A stretch of DNA of 64,000 nt, from positions 372,001 to 436,000 of the forward strand of contig NZ_PIOB01000003.1 of the NCBI RefSeq assembly GCF_002909255.1, read 5' to 3'. Positions 37,455-44,810 of this stretch are shown here, one piece after another. The DNA is from Arenibacter hampyeongensis (GTDB lineage: Bacteria; Bacteroidota; Bacteroidia; Flavobacteriales; Flavobacteriaceae). Below the pieces are notes generated by a model. The model searched no databases. It was not told where the DNA came from and was given only the letters and a program-made list of their open reading frames with translations. The position numbers were made by a program, and so were the translations under genes. Within the stretch, counting starts at the first letter, position 1; every line of letters starts with the position of its first letter.

Positions 37455-38755
37455 AAAGGGACATCCTTTACAAAGTTAAAGTCACATAGTTTACACTTTT
37501 TTAGGTTATAATTTGAGATCAAAATCAAATTATCATGCCTTGGAAAGAAACAACAACTATGGAACAGAAAATTGAATTTATCTGTGAATGGCGTACAGGG
37601 AAATACACCATCACAGAATTGTGCAAAGGCTTCGAGATCTCCAGGCCAACGGCCTATAAATTGATAGCCAGGTTCGAAAAGCAAGGTTTTGAGGCCTTAA
37701 GGGAACAGTCCAGAGCTCCTGGAAAACATCCCAATGCCACCAGTGAATATATCGTTGATGGCATTCTAAATTTAAAGAAGAAACACAAGCATTGGGGAGC
37801 AAAAAAAATCAGGGAGTTGATGTTTAAAGATTTTACGCAACAAGAAGTCCCTTCAGTGGTCACCGTCCATAACATCCTAAAGAAAAACGGTTTTGTATGT
37901 CCGCAAAAACGGATGCGGAGAGTCGAACCGGTATACCCTATTTTTGATCCAAAATCATGCAATGAGGTCTGGAGTGCCGACTACAAGGGAAAGTTTTTAA
38001 TGGGCAATAAGATCTACTGTCACCCACTCACCATTGCGGACTCCAAAAGCCGATTTCTGTTCACTGCAAAAGGACATTACCATGAAAACCTAAGATCTGC
38101 CAAGGCCGAGTTTACAAAGGTCTTTAGAACATTTGGCATTCCAGAACAAATACATACGGACAATGGCAGCCCCTTTGGTTCAGTGCGTACCATTCAAAGA
38201 TTTACGCAACTCTCCTATTGGTTCATAGAACTGGGGATTACACCTGTTTTTTCGGACCCGGCCCATCCCGAACAGAACGGACGACATGAACGCATGCACC
38301 GCGATCTGAAGGCAGCTTGTGCCAAACCTTCAGCCTATGACCTGAAAGCGCAGCAAAGACGTCTCAACCACTTTGTAAAGGAATACAACCACATAAGACC
38401 ACATGAAGCACTGGACATGAAAACACCTGCTGATATGCATGATTTTTCCACTAGGCCGTTCCCTGAAAAAATACCTAACTTTGATTACGATGCCAACTAT
38501 AAAGTTCTTAAGGTGACACAAAATGGATCTATAAGGTGGAAATCCTATTATTGGGTATACGTGACCGCAGCATTAATGGGAAAATATGTGGGGATCCAGG
38601 AAATGGGCAACGGAATTTGGAGGGTATTTTATAGAAACACATTTTTAGGTTTCTTTGATGAAAAGTATTTAAGAAATAAAGAACAAGCAACAAGGTTAGA
38701 GACTAATTTAGTGTAAAGGCTAATCTTTAACTTGTGTAAACTATGTGCCTTAACG
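37455..38755. mobile_element. IS481-family insertion sequence
   Basis: Imperfect inverted ends flank the transposase gene: left CGTTAAAGGGACATCCTTTA (from about 37459) and right, on the complementary strand, CGTTAAGGCACATAGTTTAC (to about 38755), both followed by AAGTTAAAG. An obvious target duplication is not seen, so the exact ends are approximate. It lies just inside the fourth cassette unit, which it splits or replaces. Confidence 0.75.
37535..38716 (+). CDS. IS481-family transposase
   Basis: 393 residues beginning MPWKETTTMEQK, a typical IS481 start. An N-terminal helix-turn-helix (ITELCKGFEISRPTAYKLIA) is followed by an rve/DDE catalytic core: Asp in EVWSADYKGKF, Asp in QIHTDNGSPFG and Glu in HPEQNGRHERMHRDL. 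The C-terminal beta domain is complete. The gene is intact, so the element may still be active. Confidence 0.93.
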   Translation: MPWKETTTMEQKIEFICEWRTGKYTITELCKGFEISRPTAYKLIARFEKQGFEALREQSRAPGKHPNATSEYIVDGILNLKKKHKHWGAKKIRELMFKDFTQQEVPSVVTVHNILKKNGFVCPQKRMRRVEPVYPIFDPKSCNEVWSADYKGKFLMGNKIYCHPLTIADSKSRFLFTAKGHYHENLRSAKAEFTKVFRTFGIPEQIHTDNGSPFGSVRTIQRFTQLSYWFIELGITPVFSDPAHPEQNGRHERMHRDLKAACAKPSAYDLKAQQRRLNHFVKEYNHIRPHEALDMKTPADMHDFSTRPFPEKIPNFDYDANYKVLKVTQNGSIRWKSYYWVYVTAALMGKYVGIQEMGNGIWRVFYRNTFLGFFDEKYLRNKEQATRLETNLV

Positions 38756-38765
38756 AACATGGCTC

Positions 38766-39110
38766 ATGACAAAATCTAGTGATTGGAAAATTGAACCAAT
38801 GCCCAAAGAGACCGAGAGTTTTTATTCTGGGCGGAAGTTGTTGTCTGAAGAATATTCCAAGCTTGTAATGGGGTTCAAACCTACTAGCATGGATGAAAAA
38901 TGGTTCATCTACAGTCAAAATGAATCAATTTACTTCCATCGTAGCTGGTTAGGGCATTGTATTTTTATTGCTAAAATTGTAAAAAGCGAAAATGATATTT
39001 TTATTGGCGATATAACAGCTAATAGAAAGCCCGACCAATTCGGCACTAGCGATATAGAAGTGAAAAAAGAAATGTTCAGTAAGCTCGTTGACTACATATT
39101 GCGCAAATAG
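38766..39110 (+). CDS. Unknown protein, 114 residues
   Basis: A cytoplasmic alpha-beta-like protein (SYF-type aromatic runs such as WFIYSQNESIYFHRSWLGH). Its start lies 10 bases right of the IS end, so its native promoter or upstream cassette site was cut off by the insertion. GTGCCTTAAC at 38745-38754 differs by one inserted base from the complement of the fourth cassette start (GTTAGGCAC). No named family recognised. Confidence 0.55.
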   Translation: MTKSSDWKIEPMPKETESFYSGRKLLSEEYSKLVMGFKPTSMDEKWFIYSQNESIYFHRSWLGHCIFIAKIVKSENDIFIGDITANRKPDQFGTSDIEVKKEMFSKLVDYILRK

Positions 39111-39263
39111 TTGAATATTCTTTTTTCGAATTTCTTTAAAGAAGTAATAACCTAATATTGGTCAGATGTGTAGCCTTCCCTAAAAATAGGACAGTATAAA
39201 ATTCGAACTAATTATTTCCAACTTTTTCAAACCCAAATCTTACAAAAACTTTTGCGCACGGAT

Positions 39264-39324
39264 CCTGTGCTGTTTTTGTAGTGTTCAGGCAGATAAGCGT
39301 CAAGCAAAAACAGCATAGGGCGCA
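39264..39324. repeat. Large inverted repeat downstream of the mob operon
   Basis: GCTGTTTTTG (39269-39278) and CAAAAACAGC (39305-39314) are a perfect 10-bp pair around 26 bases; GCGC..GCGC lies further out at both sides. It is 16 bases from the 3' end of the mob operon. It could be a bidirectional terminator or the element's transfer origin. Confidence 0.45.
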
Positions 39325-39329
39325 ACCTA

Positions 39330-39791
39330 CTATGGGTTTAGATTTATTTCTTTTTCGGACCACTTCAAGAAGGTCGTATAAGCCTCTGTATATTCTCCAA
39401 AGTAATTCTTCAATTCGGTTGAAATAGTGGTCTTACCCTCATTAAAGGCTTTCTCCTTTTCTTCCCCGAACTGTGCCACTTGATAGCCCAAATAAATGGA
39501 AACTGACAGGGATAGGATAAGTACCAGACAGACCATGAATAATAACCATTCAGGGATAATTTGCGACTTTTTCAATTGTTCCTCAATTTGGATGGTTCTA
39601 GTATCCTGCCCTTGGAAATGATGTTCCTGCGTTCTCTTGAGTTCCTCCAGTTCACTTCTTATTAGCGAAATGTCCTGTACCGTTTCCGAACTGGTCAATT
39701 CCTCGCTCAGCTGTTCCAATTTCACCAACATCTGTTTCAATCCTTCCAGTTCGTCGGTCAATAGTTCCGTAATCTCGTCCAACTTTGCCAT
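39330..39791 (-). CDS. Coiled-coil membrane protein of the mob operon
   Basis: 153 residues. A long N-terminal coiled coil (about 1-75; LEGLKQMLVKLEQLSEEL) is followed by one membrane helix at about 83-106 (WLLFMVCLVLILSLSVSIYL) and a short external tail. Proteins of this layout commonly follow relaxase genes in Bacteroidetes elements; I know of no defined role. It lies 18 bases after the relaxase. Confidence 0.75.
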   Translation of the reverse strand: MAKLDEITELLTDELEGLKQMLVKLEQLSEELTSSETVQDISLIRSELEELKRTQEHHFQGQDTRTIQIEEQLKKSQIIPEWLLFMVCLVLILSLSVSIYLGYQVAQFGEEKEKAFNEGKTTISTELKNYFGEYTEAYTTFLKWSEKEINLNP

Positions 39792-39809
39792 ATTGTTTTC
39801 CTTTTATTA

Positions 39810-40679
39810 TTAATATCCTATCTCGAATCCAGCACTTTTTTGGATCGCCTGTTTGATGGCCTGTTTTGCCAACTTCATAGCAATATTGCCACTGAGCTGT
39901 ACGGCCTTTCCCATGAGGCTAATTGTATTGTCCTTGTTTTTGACGAGGCCCTTTCCGGCATGTTCCCCTATCCCCATCAACAATCTGCTGCCGGACATGG
40001 AACGGTGCACCTCACTCCCCTTTAGGCTGTGCCCCTTAAATTCAAACCTAAACCCCTGTAATCGGTTCGACTTGTTGATGCTGGGCACAACCTTTATATC
40101 CTTTTCCCCCATTAATCTGACATACTGGTCCAGGTCCTGGGGGCGGTGTTCGGCCATGACCTTTTCATGTAACTGTTTGATCTCAAATCGTATAAGTTTG
40201 ATCCGGTCCAATTTTTCCTGTTGCACCTCCCTTGCCGTGGTAAGCCCCATTTCCTTGGCTACATTTTCCGCGGCCTGCTGGCTCCTCTTTCCGATAAAAC
40301 TGTCGTTATAGGCCCTGCCGTTAAAATCGATGCGGTTCACGTACACATGGACATGGGTGTGTTGTCGGTCCCTATGTACAAAGCCGATGGCTTGATATTC
40401 CTTCAATTTCATTTCCTTGAGGAACTTTTCCGTAATCTCTTTGAGGGCCTTGGCGCTAAGTTTCTTTCCGTCCTCGATGGTAGGGCTGAGGACAAAGCTC
40501 AGGGTATTGTTGGTGCACTTGGCATTCTGACCTTGGATGATCTTGAATTCCTGCGTAATCTGTTCGGGAGTTTCCCCGGCCAGATGTTTGGAGTATACCA
40601 CCTCCGCATCCTTCTCCTGGTTCCAGCCATAGGCCATGGAGGCCCTGGTGTGCGATATCGATTTTCCCTTACCTATCAT
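39810..40679 (-). CDS. Relaxase / mobilization nuclease (MobA/VirD2-like)
   Basis: 289 residues. The histidine triad THVHVY (His107, 109 and 111) in FVHRDRQHTHVHVYVNRID is the metal site of relaxases. A catalytic Tyr candidate lies in the N-terminal SMAYGWNQ. It would nick the transfer origin and pilot the strand. It overlaps mobC by 4 bases. With no secretion genes in the element, transfer would depend on a co-resident conjugative system. Confidence 0.9.
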   Translation of the reverse strand: MIGKGKSISHTRASMAYGWNQEKDAEVVYSKHLAGETPEQITQEFKIIQGQNAKCTNNTLSFVLSPTIEDGKKLSAKALKEITEKFLKEMKLKEYQAIGFVHRDRQHTHVHVYVNRIDFNGRAYNDSFIGKRSQQAAENVAKEMGLTTAREVQQEKLDRIKLIRFEIKQLHEKVMAEHRPQDLDQYVRLMGEKDIKVVPSINKSNRLQGFRFEFKGHSLKGSEVHRSMSGSRLLMGIGEHAGKGLVKNKDNTISLMGKAVQLSGNIAMKLAKQAIKQAIQKSAGFEIGY

Positions 40680-40972
40680 TTTTTGAAATTTTTAAGGTGG
40701 TCCCGTATTTCTTCGGCCAGCTTTGTGACCTCTTCGGCCAGTTTGGGATTCCGTTTTCGGAACATGTTCCCGATCAGTCTAAAGTTTGTAGCATACTGGA
40801 TCAACATCTTATAGATATCTATCTGTTCCTCCGTCAAGCGTTCGACGATCCTGTCCCCCAAGGCGGCACGACGGCAATATTCGCTGAGGCTGAGCCCGCT
40901 CTTTTTGGCCTTGATCCTAAGCAGTTTCTTCTCGAAGAGGGAACATCGGAATTTGATGTAGGTCCTTTTCAT
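40676..40972 (-). CDS. mobC: Mobilization protein MobC (ribbon-helix-helix)
   Basis: 98 residues from the preferred start MKRTYIKFRCSLFEKKLL; a start further upstream at 41035 would overlap the primase gene by 119 bases. The N-terminus fits a ribbon-helix-helix DNA-binding domain, with SGLSLSEYCRRAALG of the MobC family, and the C-terminus is a helical pair. MobC proteins open the transfer origin for the relaxase, whose gene overlaps its end. Confidence 0.85.
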   Translation of the reverse strand: MKRTYIKFRCSLFEKKLLRIKAKKSGLSLSEYCRRAALGDRIVERLTEEQIDIYKMLIQYATNFRLIGNMFRKRNPKLAEEVTKLAEEIRDHLKNFKK

Positions 40973-41924
40973 TTTTTGTTTCTTTGCGACCATCGGGAGC
41001 AAAGCAAGATCGTTTTTGTGGCAACAAAAACACATCTTGAATTTGCTGCCCTCCTAAATCCTTTGATCCCGAAATGAGCCATTCGTTCATATCCTTAAAT
41101 CCTGCGTACAAACCAGATCTATCCACAATGTTCTTGGAATGGCCGATTAAGGTTTGGGCTATCTTTTTACCGTTCCTGTCATTGTCCAAATACAGTTCAA
41201 TATGGTCATACCCATCCAAGATCTTCTTCGCCCGTTCAACAAATGCGATCGAGTTCAATACTAAAAAATCATGCCCGCCCTCTAGCTTTTTATTGATCTC
41301 CGCAATAGACAATAGGTCGAACATGCCCTCGGTAACTATAAGTTTGGCACTACCATTATTGATATGTGCGACATCTTTGGGTGAACTCGAATTCTTCATA
41401 TAACGGTTCCGAAGTTCCCAACCGCCCGAATCGTTTTTCAATCCAATGGCAAAGTATTTCCTCCCTTTAAATAGGTAATGAACCTCCTTGCAATACAACA
41501 TTGCTGTGGCAATGGATATTTTCCTTTTATATAAATAGTTGACCAACCCGGGATGACAAATAGTGGCGGCATAGTGGATCATAACCCGGGACCGGGCCTT
41601 CTTTTTAAAAGATGGTTGCTGTTGAAAAGAAAAAAAGATTTGGCCCTGTTGGATGAGGCTCAGTGCTTCTTTGACGGTCCCATCGGTCAATAGGCATATC
41701 AGATCGATCACATTGCCCCCTTTGCCCGCACCATGGTCGTACCATCTATTGAGTTCCTTGGATACCTTGAAAGAGGCTTGGGCCTCTGGCCTGAAAGGAC
41801 TCAGGAACCAAGCTTCTTTTTCCGTTGATCTGGTCGGAAAGTGCCCGAGTTTTGCCAGCGCTTTCTCGATGGGAAAGGCTCGGGCTCTTTCGCACGATAG
41901 TTTATGGAATCTTTTTCTTTTCAT
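40917..41924 (-). CDS. Primase-like protein with Toprim domain
   Basis: 335 residues from the ATG at 41924. The N-terminal domain aligns with the CHC2 primase region (FLSPFRPEAQASFKVSKELN, WYDHGAGKGGNVIDLICLL), but the zinc-binding Cys/His set is not visible. The Toprim domain at about 190-290 has VTEGMFDLLS and ELYLDNDRNGKKIA. It should prime replication or complementary-strand synthesis of the element. It lies next to the helicase gene, with a repeat-rich interval between. Confidence 0.82.
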   Translation of the reverse strand: MKRKRFHKLSCERARAFPIEKALAKLGHFPTRSTEKEAWFLSPFRPEAQASFKVSKELNRWYDHGAGKGGNVIDLICLLTDGTVKEALSLIQQGQIFFSFQQQPSFKKKARSRVMIHYAATICHPGLVNYLYKRKISIATAMLYCKEVHYLFKGRKYFAIGLKNDSGGWELRNRYMKNSSSPKDVAHINNGSAKLIVTEGMFDLLSIAEINKKLEGGHDFLVLNSIAFVERAKKILDGYDHIELYLDNDRNGKKIAQTLIGHSKNIVDRSGLYAGFKDMNEWLISGSKDLGGQQIQDVFLLPQKRSCFAPDGRKETKNEKDLHQIPMFPLREETA

Positions 41925-41949
41925 TAGCAATACTTTTTAACCATTTTTT

Positions 41950-42160
41950 TGATGTTTTGATGACAATCCGTCCCAAAGCCCCTATTCACGGTGCTTTTCC
42001 GGTCATCAAAACATTCATCGATTCATCACTATTATGGTTTTAGGTTTTCCTGGTCGTCATCACTTTTTATTTTGATGAACAAATGATGATATAATGATGA
42101 GCGCACCAACATCGACGGGCATTGACCTCACATCAGTCTGTCATCGATTCATCAAAATTT
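41950..42160. other. Repeat-rich interval between primase and helicase genes (candidate origin)
   Basis: TCATCGATTCATCA occurs exactly twice (42015-42028 and 42141-42154), and TGATGA/TCATCA hexamers are scattered through the 210 bases, some within the end of the helicase gene. Short repeats beside a primase and a helicase suggest an origin of replication. Confidence 0.35.
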
Positions 42161-43338
42161 TCCAGCAGAAAGGATTTATCCACCGTAAAATAGCGTCCCT
42201 TGGCTTCCATCAAATGCATGGTGGCATCCTGCCAGATCACCAATTTGTAGTAGCTGAGGGTATTGTCCTTGTTCTCCAGTTTCCAATCTTTTTTCAGCAT
42301 TCTTCTTAAATGGGTAATATCGGTCTTGATTCGTGTACGGCTCAATAGCTGAAGTGCATCCAAGGGACATATGTTTAATTCCGTAATATCAAAATGCTCC
42401 ATGGCTCCCAGTATCAGTGAGGCCAATTCCTTTTCCACCCGGTTACGGTTGTGCCTCACCAGGTTCCTCAGGGCAGGTGTTTTGATCTGCCCGGGAGAGA
42501 ACCACATGCGGGTGATATGCCGTGTGGTCAGATTACGACCCTTCAGAAAATATAGGAAAGCGGGAATTTCTTCAATAAGGGCTTCCAAAAAATGGGTATT
42601 CTCTTTCTGCAGATGGGGTATCTTCAATACCCAGAACCTGGTCTCGTTCCCATCTATCTTAATAAAGTTGTTCTCATTGTTGCTGCAAAGGATAAACTTG
42701 CCAAAGAATTCCACTTCCCTTTTGTCCTTCCCCTTGGCCTCCAACTTATTGATATTGGTGGTGCTCAGGTATTTGATCCGTTCGGTAAGCTCTTCCTTAT
42801 TGAACAGCACTTCGTCGATACAGATTAGCAGTTTGTTGGCCCAATCGGCATTGAACTGGCTACCAAAGCTGTCATTGGTCAGATAGGTAAGGTTGTTCTC
42901 GAAAATAGCCTTTAACCATTTCAAAAAAGTACTCTTCCCTGTGGATCGCTCCTTGGAGACCAGGCACAGTATGGGCAACATCTGAACCGGTTTGGTGTAG
43001 AGCAATTGAAAATAGTCCAATCCCAGCTCATAGTGCCTCCCGAAAATATGCCGGATAAATCCGAGGGAGGTCGAGACGTCCCCCTCTTTCGGTTCTTTGC
43101 CCAATGGGGAGTAGGTATTATAGAATTTTTGGTATTCCTGTTTGAAGTCGATGTGGTTCGGTATACAGGTGAACCCATCGTACTTGGGCACCTTGCTCAG
43201 GTAATCCTTGCCATGGTCCTGGCGAATGGTCTCAATGTTCCAGTGGGTGAGCACTTCATTGAAATGGCCGGAGATGGTGGGCACCTTGACCATTTTATAA
43301 TACGCAGTGCCCACCCGGATGTAGGGTATATCTATCAT
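42133..43338 (-). CDS. Primase-helicase, SF3/D5-like (DUF5906-type)
   Basis: 401 residues. Walker A is in SKERSTGKSTFLKWLK, Walker B in LLICIDEV, and the sensor region in GKFILCSNNENNFIKI plus ETRFWVLKIP. This is the AAA-type helicase of mobile-element replication proteins. The C-terminal winged-helix part is present. It probably unwinds the excised circle for replication, with the adjacent primase. Confidence 0.87.
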   Translation of the reverse strand: MIDIPYIRVGTAYYKMVKVPTISGHFNEVLTHWNIETIRQDHGKDYLSKVPKYDGFTCIPNHIDFKQEYQKFYNTYSPLGKEPKEGDVSTSLGFIRHIFGRHYELGLDYFQLLYTKPVQMLPILCLVSKERSTGKSTFLKWLKAIFENNLTYLTNDSFGSQFNADWANKLLICIDEVLFNKEELTERIKYLSTTNINKLEAKGKDKREVEFFGKFILCSNNENNFIKIDGNETRFWVLKIPHLQKENTHFLEALIEEIPAFLYFLKGRNLTTRHITRMWFSPGQIKTPALRNLVRHNRNRVEKELASLILGAMEHFDITELNICPLDALQLLSRTRIKTDITHLRRMLKKDWKLENKDNTLSYYKLVIWQDATMHLMEAKGRYFTVDKSFLLENFDESMTD

Positions 43339-43367
43339 AATAAGCAGTTTAAGAAAGATGGGGTGGA

Positions 43368-43691
43368 TTAACGCCTTCTGTTTTTCAAGAGCTGCTCATT
43401 GAATTTTTGTTCCAGATATTCATCCGAAACGTCAGGTTTCCCCAATAACCAATCATCTATCCTATCCTTCTCAAAGAAGAGTTTGCGGATTTCCCTATTA
43501 TCGCCCTTGGGGATCAAATTCAGTCTGGAAAGTTTGTAGATGGTGCTTTCGGACATCCCTGTGTATTGCACCAGGTCCTCCAGATTAAGGACCTTTTTAT
43601 TGAAGGCCATAAGCCCCTTTATTTCCTTTAACAGTTCAATGACCGATTTGTCCGTGTCCGGGTCGGACTTTACATTTGTTTGCTCATTCAT
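43368..43691 (-). CDS. xis: Excisionase-like helix-turn-helix protein
   Basis: 107 residues. The central winged-helix motif KVLNLEDLVQYTGMSESTIY with KLSRLNLIPKG is the HTH_17/excisionase pattern used by small mobile-element DNA-binding proteins. It is the first gene of the replication/mobilization run, so it may both steer excision and regulate these genes. The symbol is by role, not by proven homology. Confidence 0.75.
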   Translation of the reverse strand: MNEQTNVKSDPDTDKSVIELLKEIKGLMAFNKKVLNLEDLVQYTGMSESTIYKLSRLNLIPKGDNREIRKLFFEKDRIDDWLLGKPDVSDEYLEQKFNEQLLKNRRR

Positions 43692-43828
43692 GATTTCAGG
43701 TTTTAGAAATTAATGATGAGTAAAAGGCCGTTTACAATTTTGAATTCGAAGACCAATATAGCTGGATGACAGGCAAAGACACAACAAAAGGGGACATGCA
43801 CCCCTACAATTTGCAAACACACCCTTGT

Positions 43829-44470
43829 TTACTTTGGAAAACAGTTATCGATCTTATCGCTGAAGTATTTGGCCGGGTGCTTTCTTAGACCATTGTTGGA
43901 CAGTTTCCTGGCAGTAACCGGCTTTCCCTCCAGGAACAATTTATTGGATCTCTCAAAAGTTGAATATTCCACACCACATTTTTCCTTGAACTTTTCCAAT
44001 AGGTATCGTACCTCCGCCCAGCTCATATCCGTGAAATGTATTTCCGAGTCCGTCTCCTCAAATCGCTGGGTAAGCACGGAATGGAAATTATCGATTCCGG
44101 TCTTTTCAACATCGATTTTTTCATAGCCCCTAAGGACATAGTAAATATTGTCCAGAACCATCCGGTTAAAATCCAGCCCAATGGTTTTAATGGGTTCTAC
44201 AGCCACCGTTCCAATATTTTTCCTTTCCTTTTTGGTAAGCCGGACTAACAAATAAAATATACCAATACATAATGAGCAAACAAAGATCAGGGACCAATAC
44301 CAGGGAAGGCCTACATCAAAAATAAAATAAAGGACCGTTCCGATCAGGATCAAAAACAGAACGATCGCCAGTGCTACTTGGGTATCTCTGAAGTAATACC
44401 AGGTTTTGACCCGCTCTTTAAATTTATCCAGAGCGTCCAGCCGATCTATTATTTCATCTATTATGTTCAA
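43829..44470 (-). CDS. Two-helix membrane protein, unknown
   Basis: 213 residues. A short charged N-terminus is followed by two membrane helices at about 33-50 and 56-74. A large cytoplasmic domain follows (YVLRGYEKIDVEKTGID, MSWAEVRYLLEKFKEKCG). No family recognised. It is the gene nearest the right end of element 1, 45 bases from the inner arm sites. Confidence 0.6.
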   Translation of the reverse strand: MNIIDEIIDRLDALDKFKERVKTWYYFRDTQVALAIVLFLILIGTVLYFIFDVGLPWYWSLIFVCSLCIGIFYLLVRLTKKERKNIGTVAVEPIKTIGLDFNRMVLDNIYYVLRGYEKIDVEKTGIDNFHSVLTQRFEETDSEIHFTDMSWAEVRYLLEKFKEKCGVEYSTFERSNKLFLEGKPVTARKLSNNGLRKHPAKYFSDKIDNCFPK

Positions 44471-44519
44471 ACCTGAAGAAGTGTATGCCTGAACTAAATT
44501 TAATAAATAAAAAATAATA

Positions 44520-44541
44520 TTGTTGTACCTATGTTGTACCC
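44520..44541. promoter_or_regulatory. Candidate integrase arm-binding sites, right end of element 1
   Basis: An exact 22-base copy of the left-end sequence at 31402-31423, again with two TGTTGTACC units, 39 bases inside the tRNA-derived repeat. Confidence 0.6.
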
Positions 44542-44550
44542 GTAAAAAAG

Positions 44551-44579
44551 AAAAAGCTTTCCAATTTCTTGAAAAGCTT
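44551..44579 (-). terminator. Intrinsic terminator downstream of tRNA 3' half (second copy)
   Basis: The minus strand reads AAGCTTTTCAA, loop, TTGGAAAGCTT, then T-rich. One wobble pair. Same position relative to the tRNA half as the left-end terminator, but the sequence differs, so each element brings its own. Confidence 0.6.
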
Positions 44580-44580
44580 A

Positions 44581-44634
44581 TCTTTGTTACTGTGGGCCCT
44601 ACTGGGTTCGAACCAGTGACCCCCTGCTTGTAAG
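44581..44634 (-). other. Second att site: 3' half of the same tRNA gene
   Basis: Identical over 54 bases to 31233-31286. It marks the right end of element 1 and the left end of element 2. The sequence to its right (44635 on) is not a tRNA 5' half, so another copy or the intact tRNA should lie beyond the window. Confidence 0.85.
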
Positions 44635-44752
44635 TCTATAAGATAGGACATCAAAACATGTTATATGCCTATCTTATGTACTTGAATATCAACAATTTAA
44701 ATCATTTTGACTTATTTTGTAGTCATTTGTAGCCTTTTGATATCAAGGAAAA

Positions 44753-44779
44753 GTGAGCGTAAAGTGAGCGTTTTTATTT
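44753..44779. promoter_or_regulatory. Direct repeats before integrase 2 (candidate arm sites)
   Basis: AAAGTGAGCGT occurs twice with 11-base periodicity, 35-55 bases upstream of the integrase start. The position matches that of the TGTTGTACC pair in element 1, but the sequence is different, so the two integrases would recognise different arms. Confidence 0.5.
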
Positions 44780-44810
44780 CTTACCTTTTACTTATAATAT
44801 CCAAGGATCA

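Larger units (their letters stand above)
31233..44634. mobile_element. Integrative mobilizable element 1 (about 13.35 kb)
   Basis: Bounded by the 54-bp direct repeats of the tRNA 3' half. Contents are integrase (31439), zinc-ribbon protein, XerC/D-like recombinase with cassette array, IS481 element, coiled-coil membrane protein, relaxase, MobC, primase, SF3 helicase, excisionase-like HTH and a membrane protein. It has relaxase functions but no type IV secretion genes, so it is mobilizable rather than self-transmissible. The 22-bp sequence TTGTTGTACCTATGTTGTACCC lies just inside both ends. Confidence 0.85.

Noticed and set aside
43786-43805. Terminator or operator hairpin AGGGG..CCCCT upstream of the excisionase-like gene
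   Set aside because: A 5-bp stem without a T run; too weak to call.
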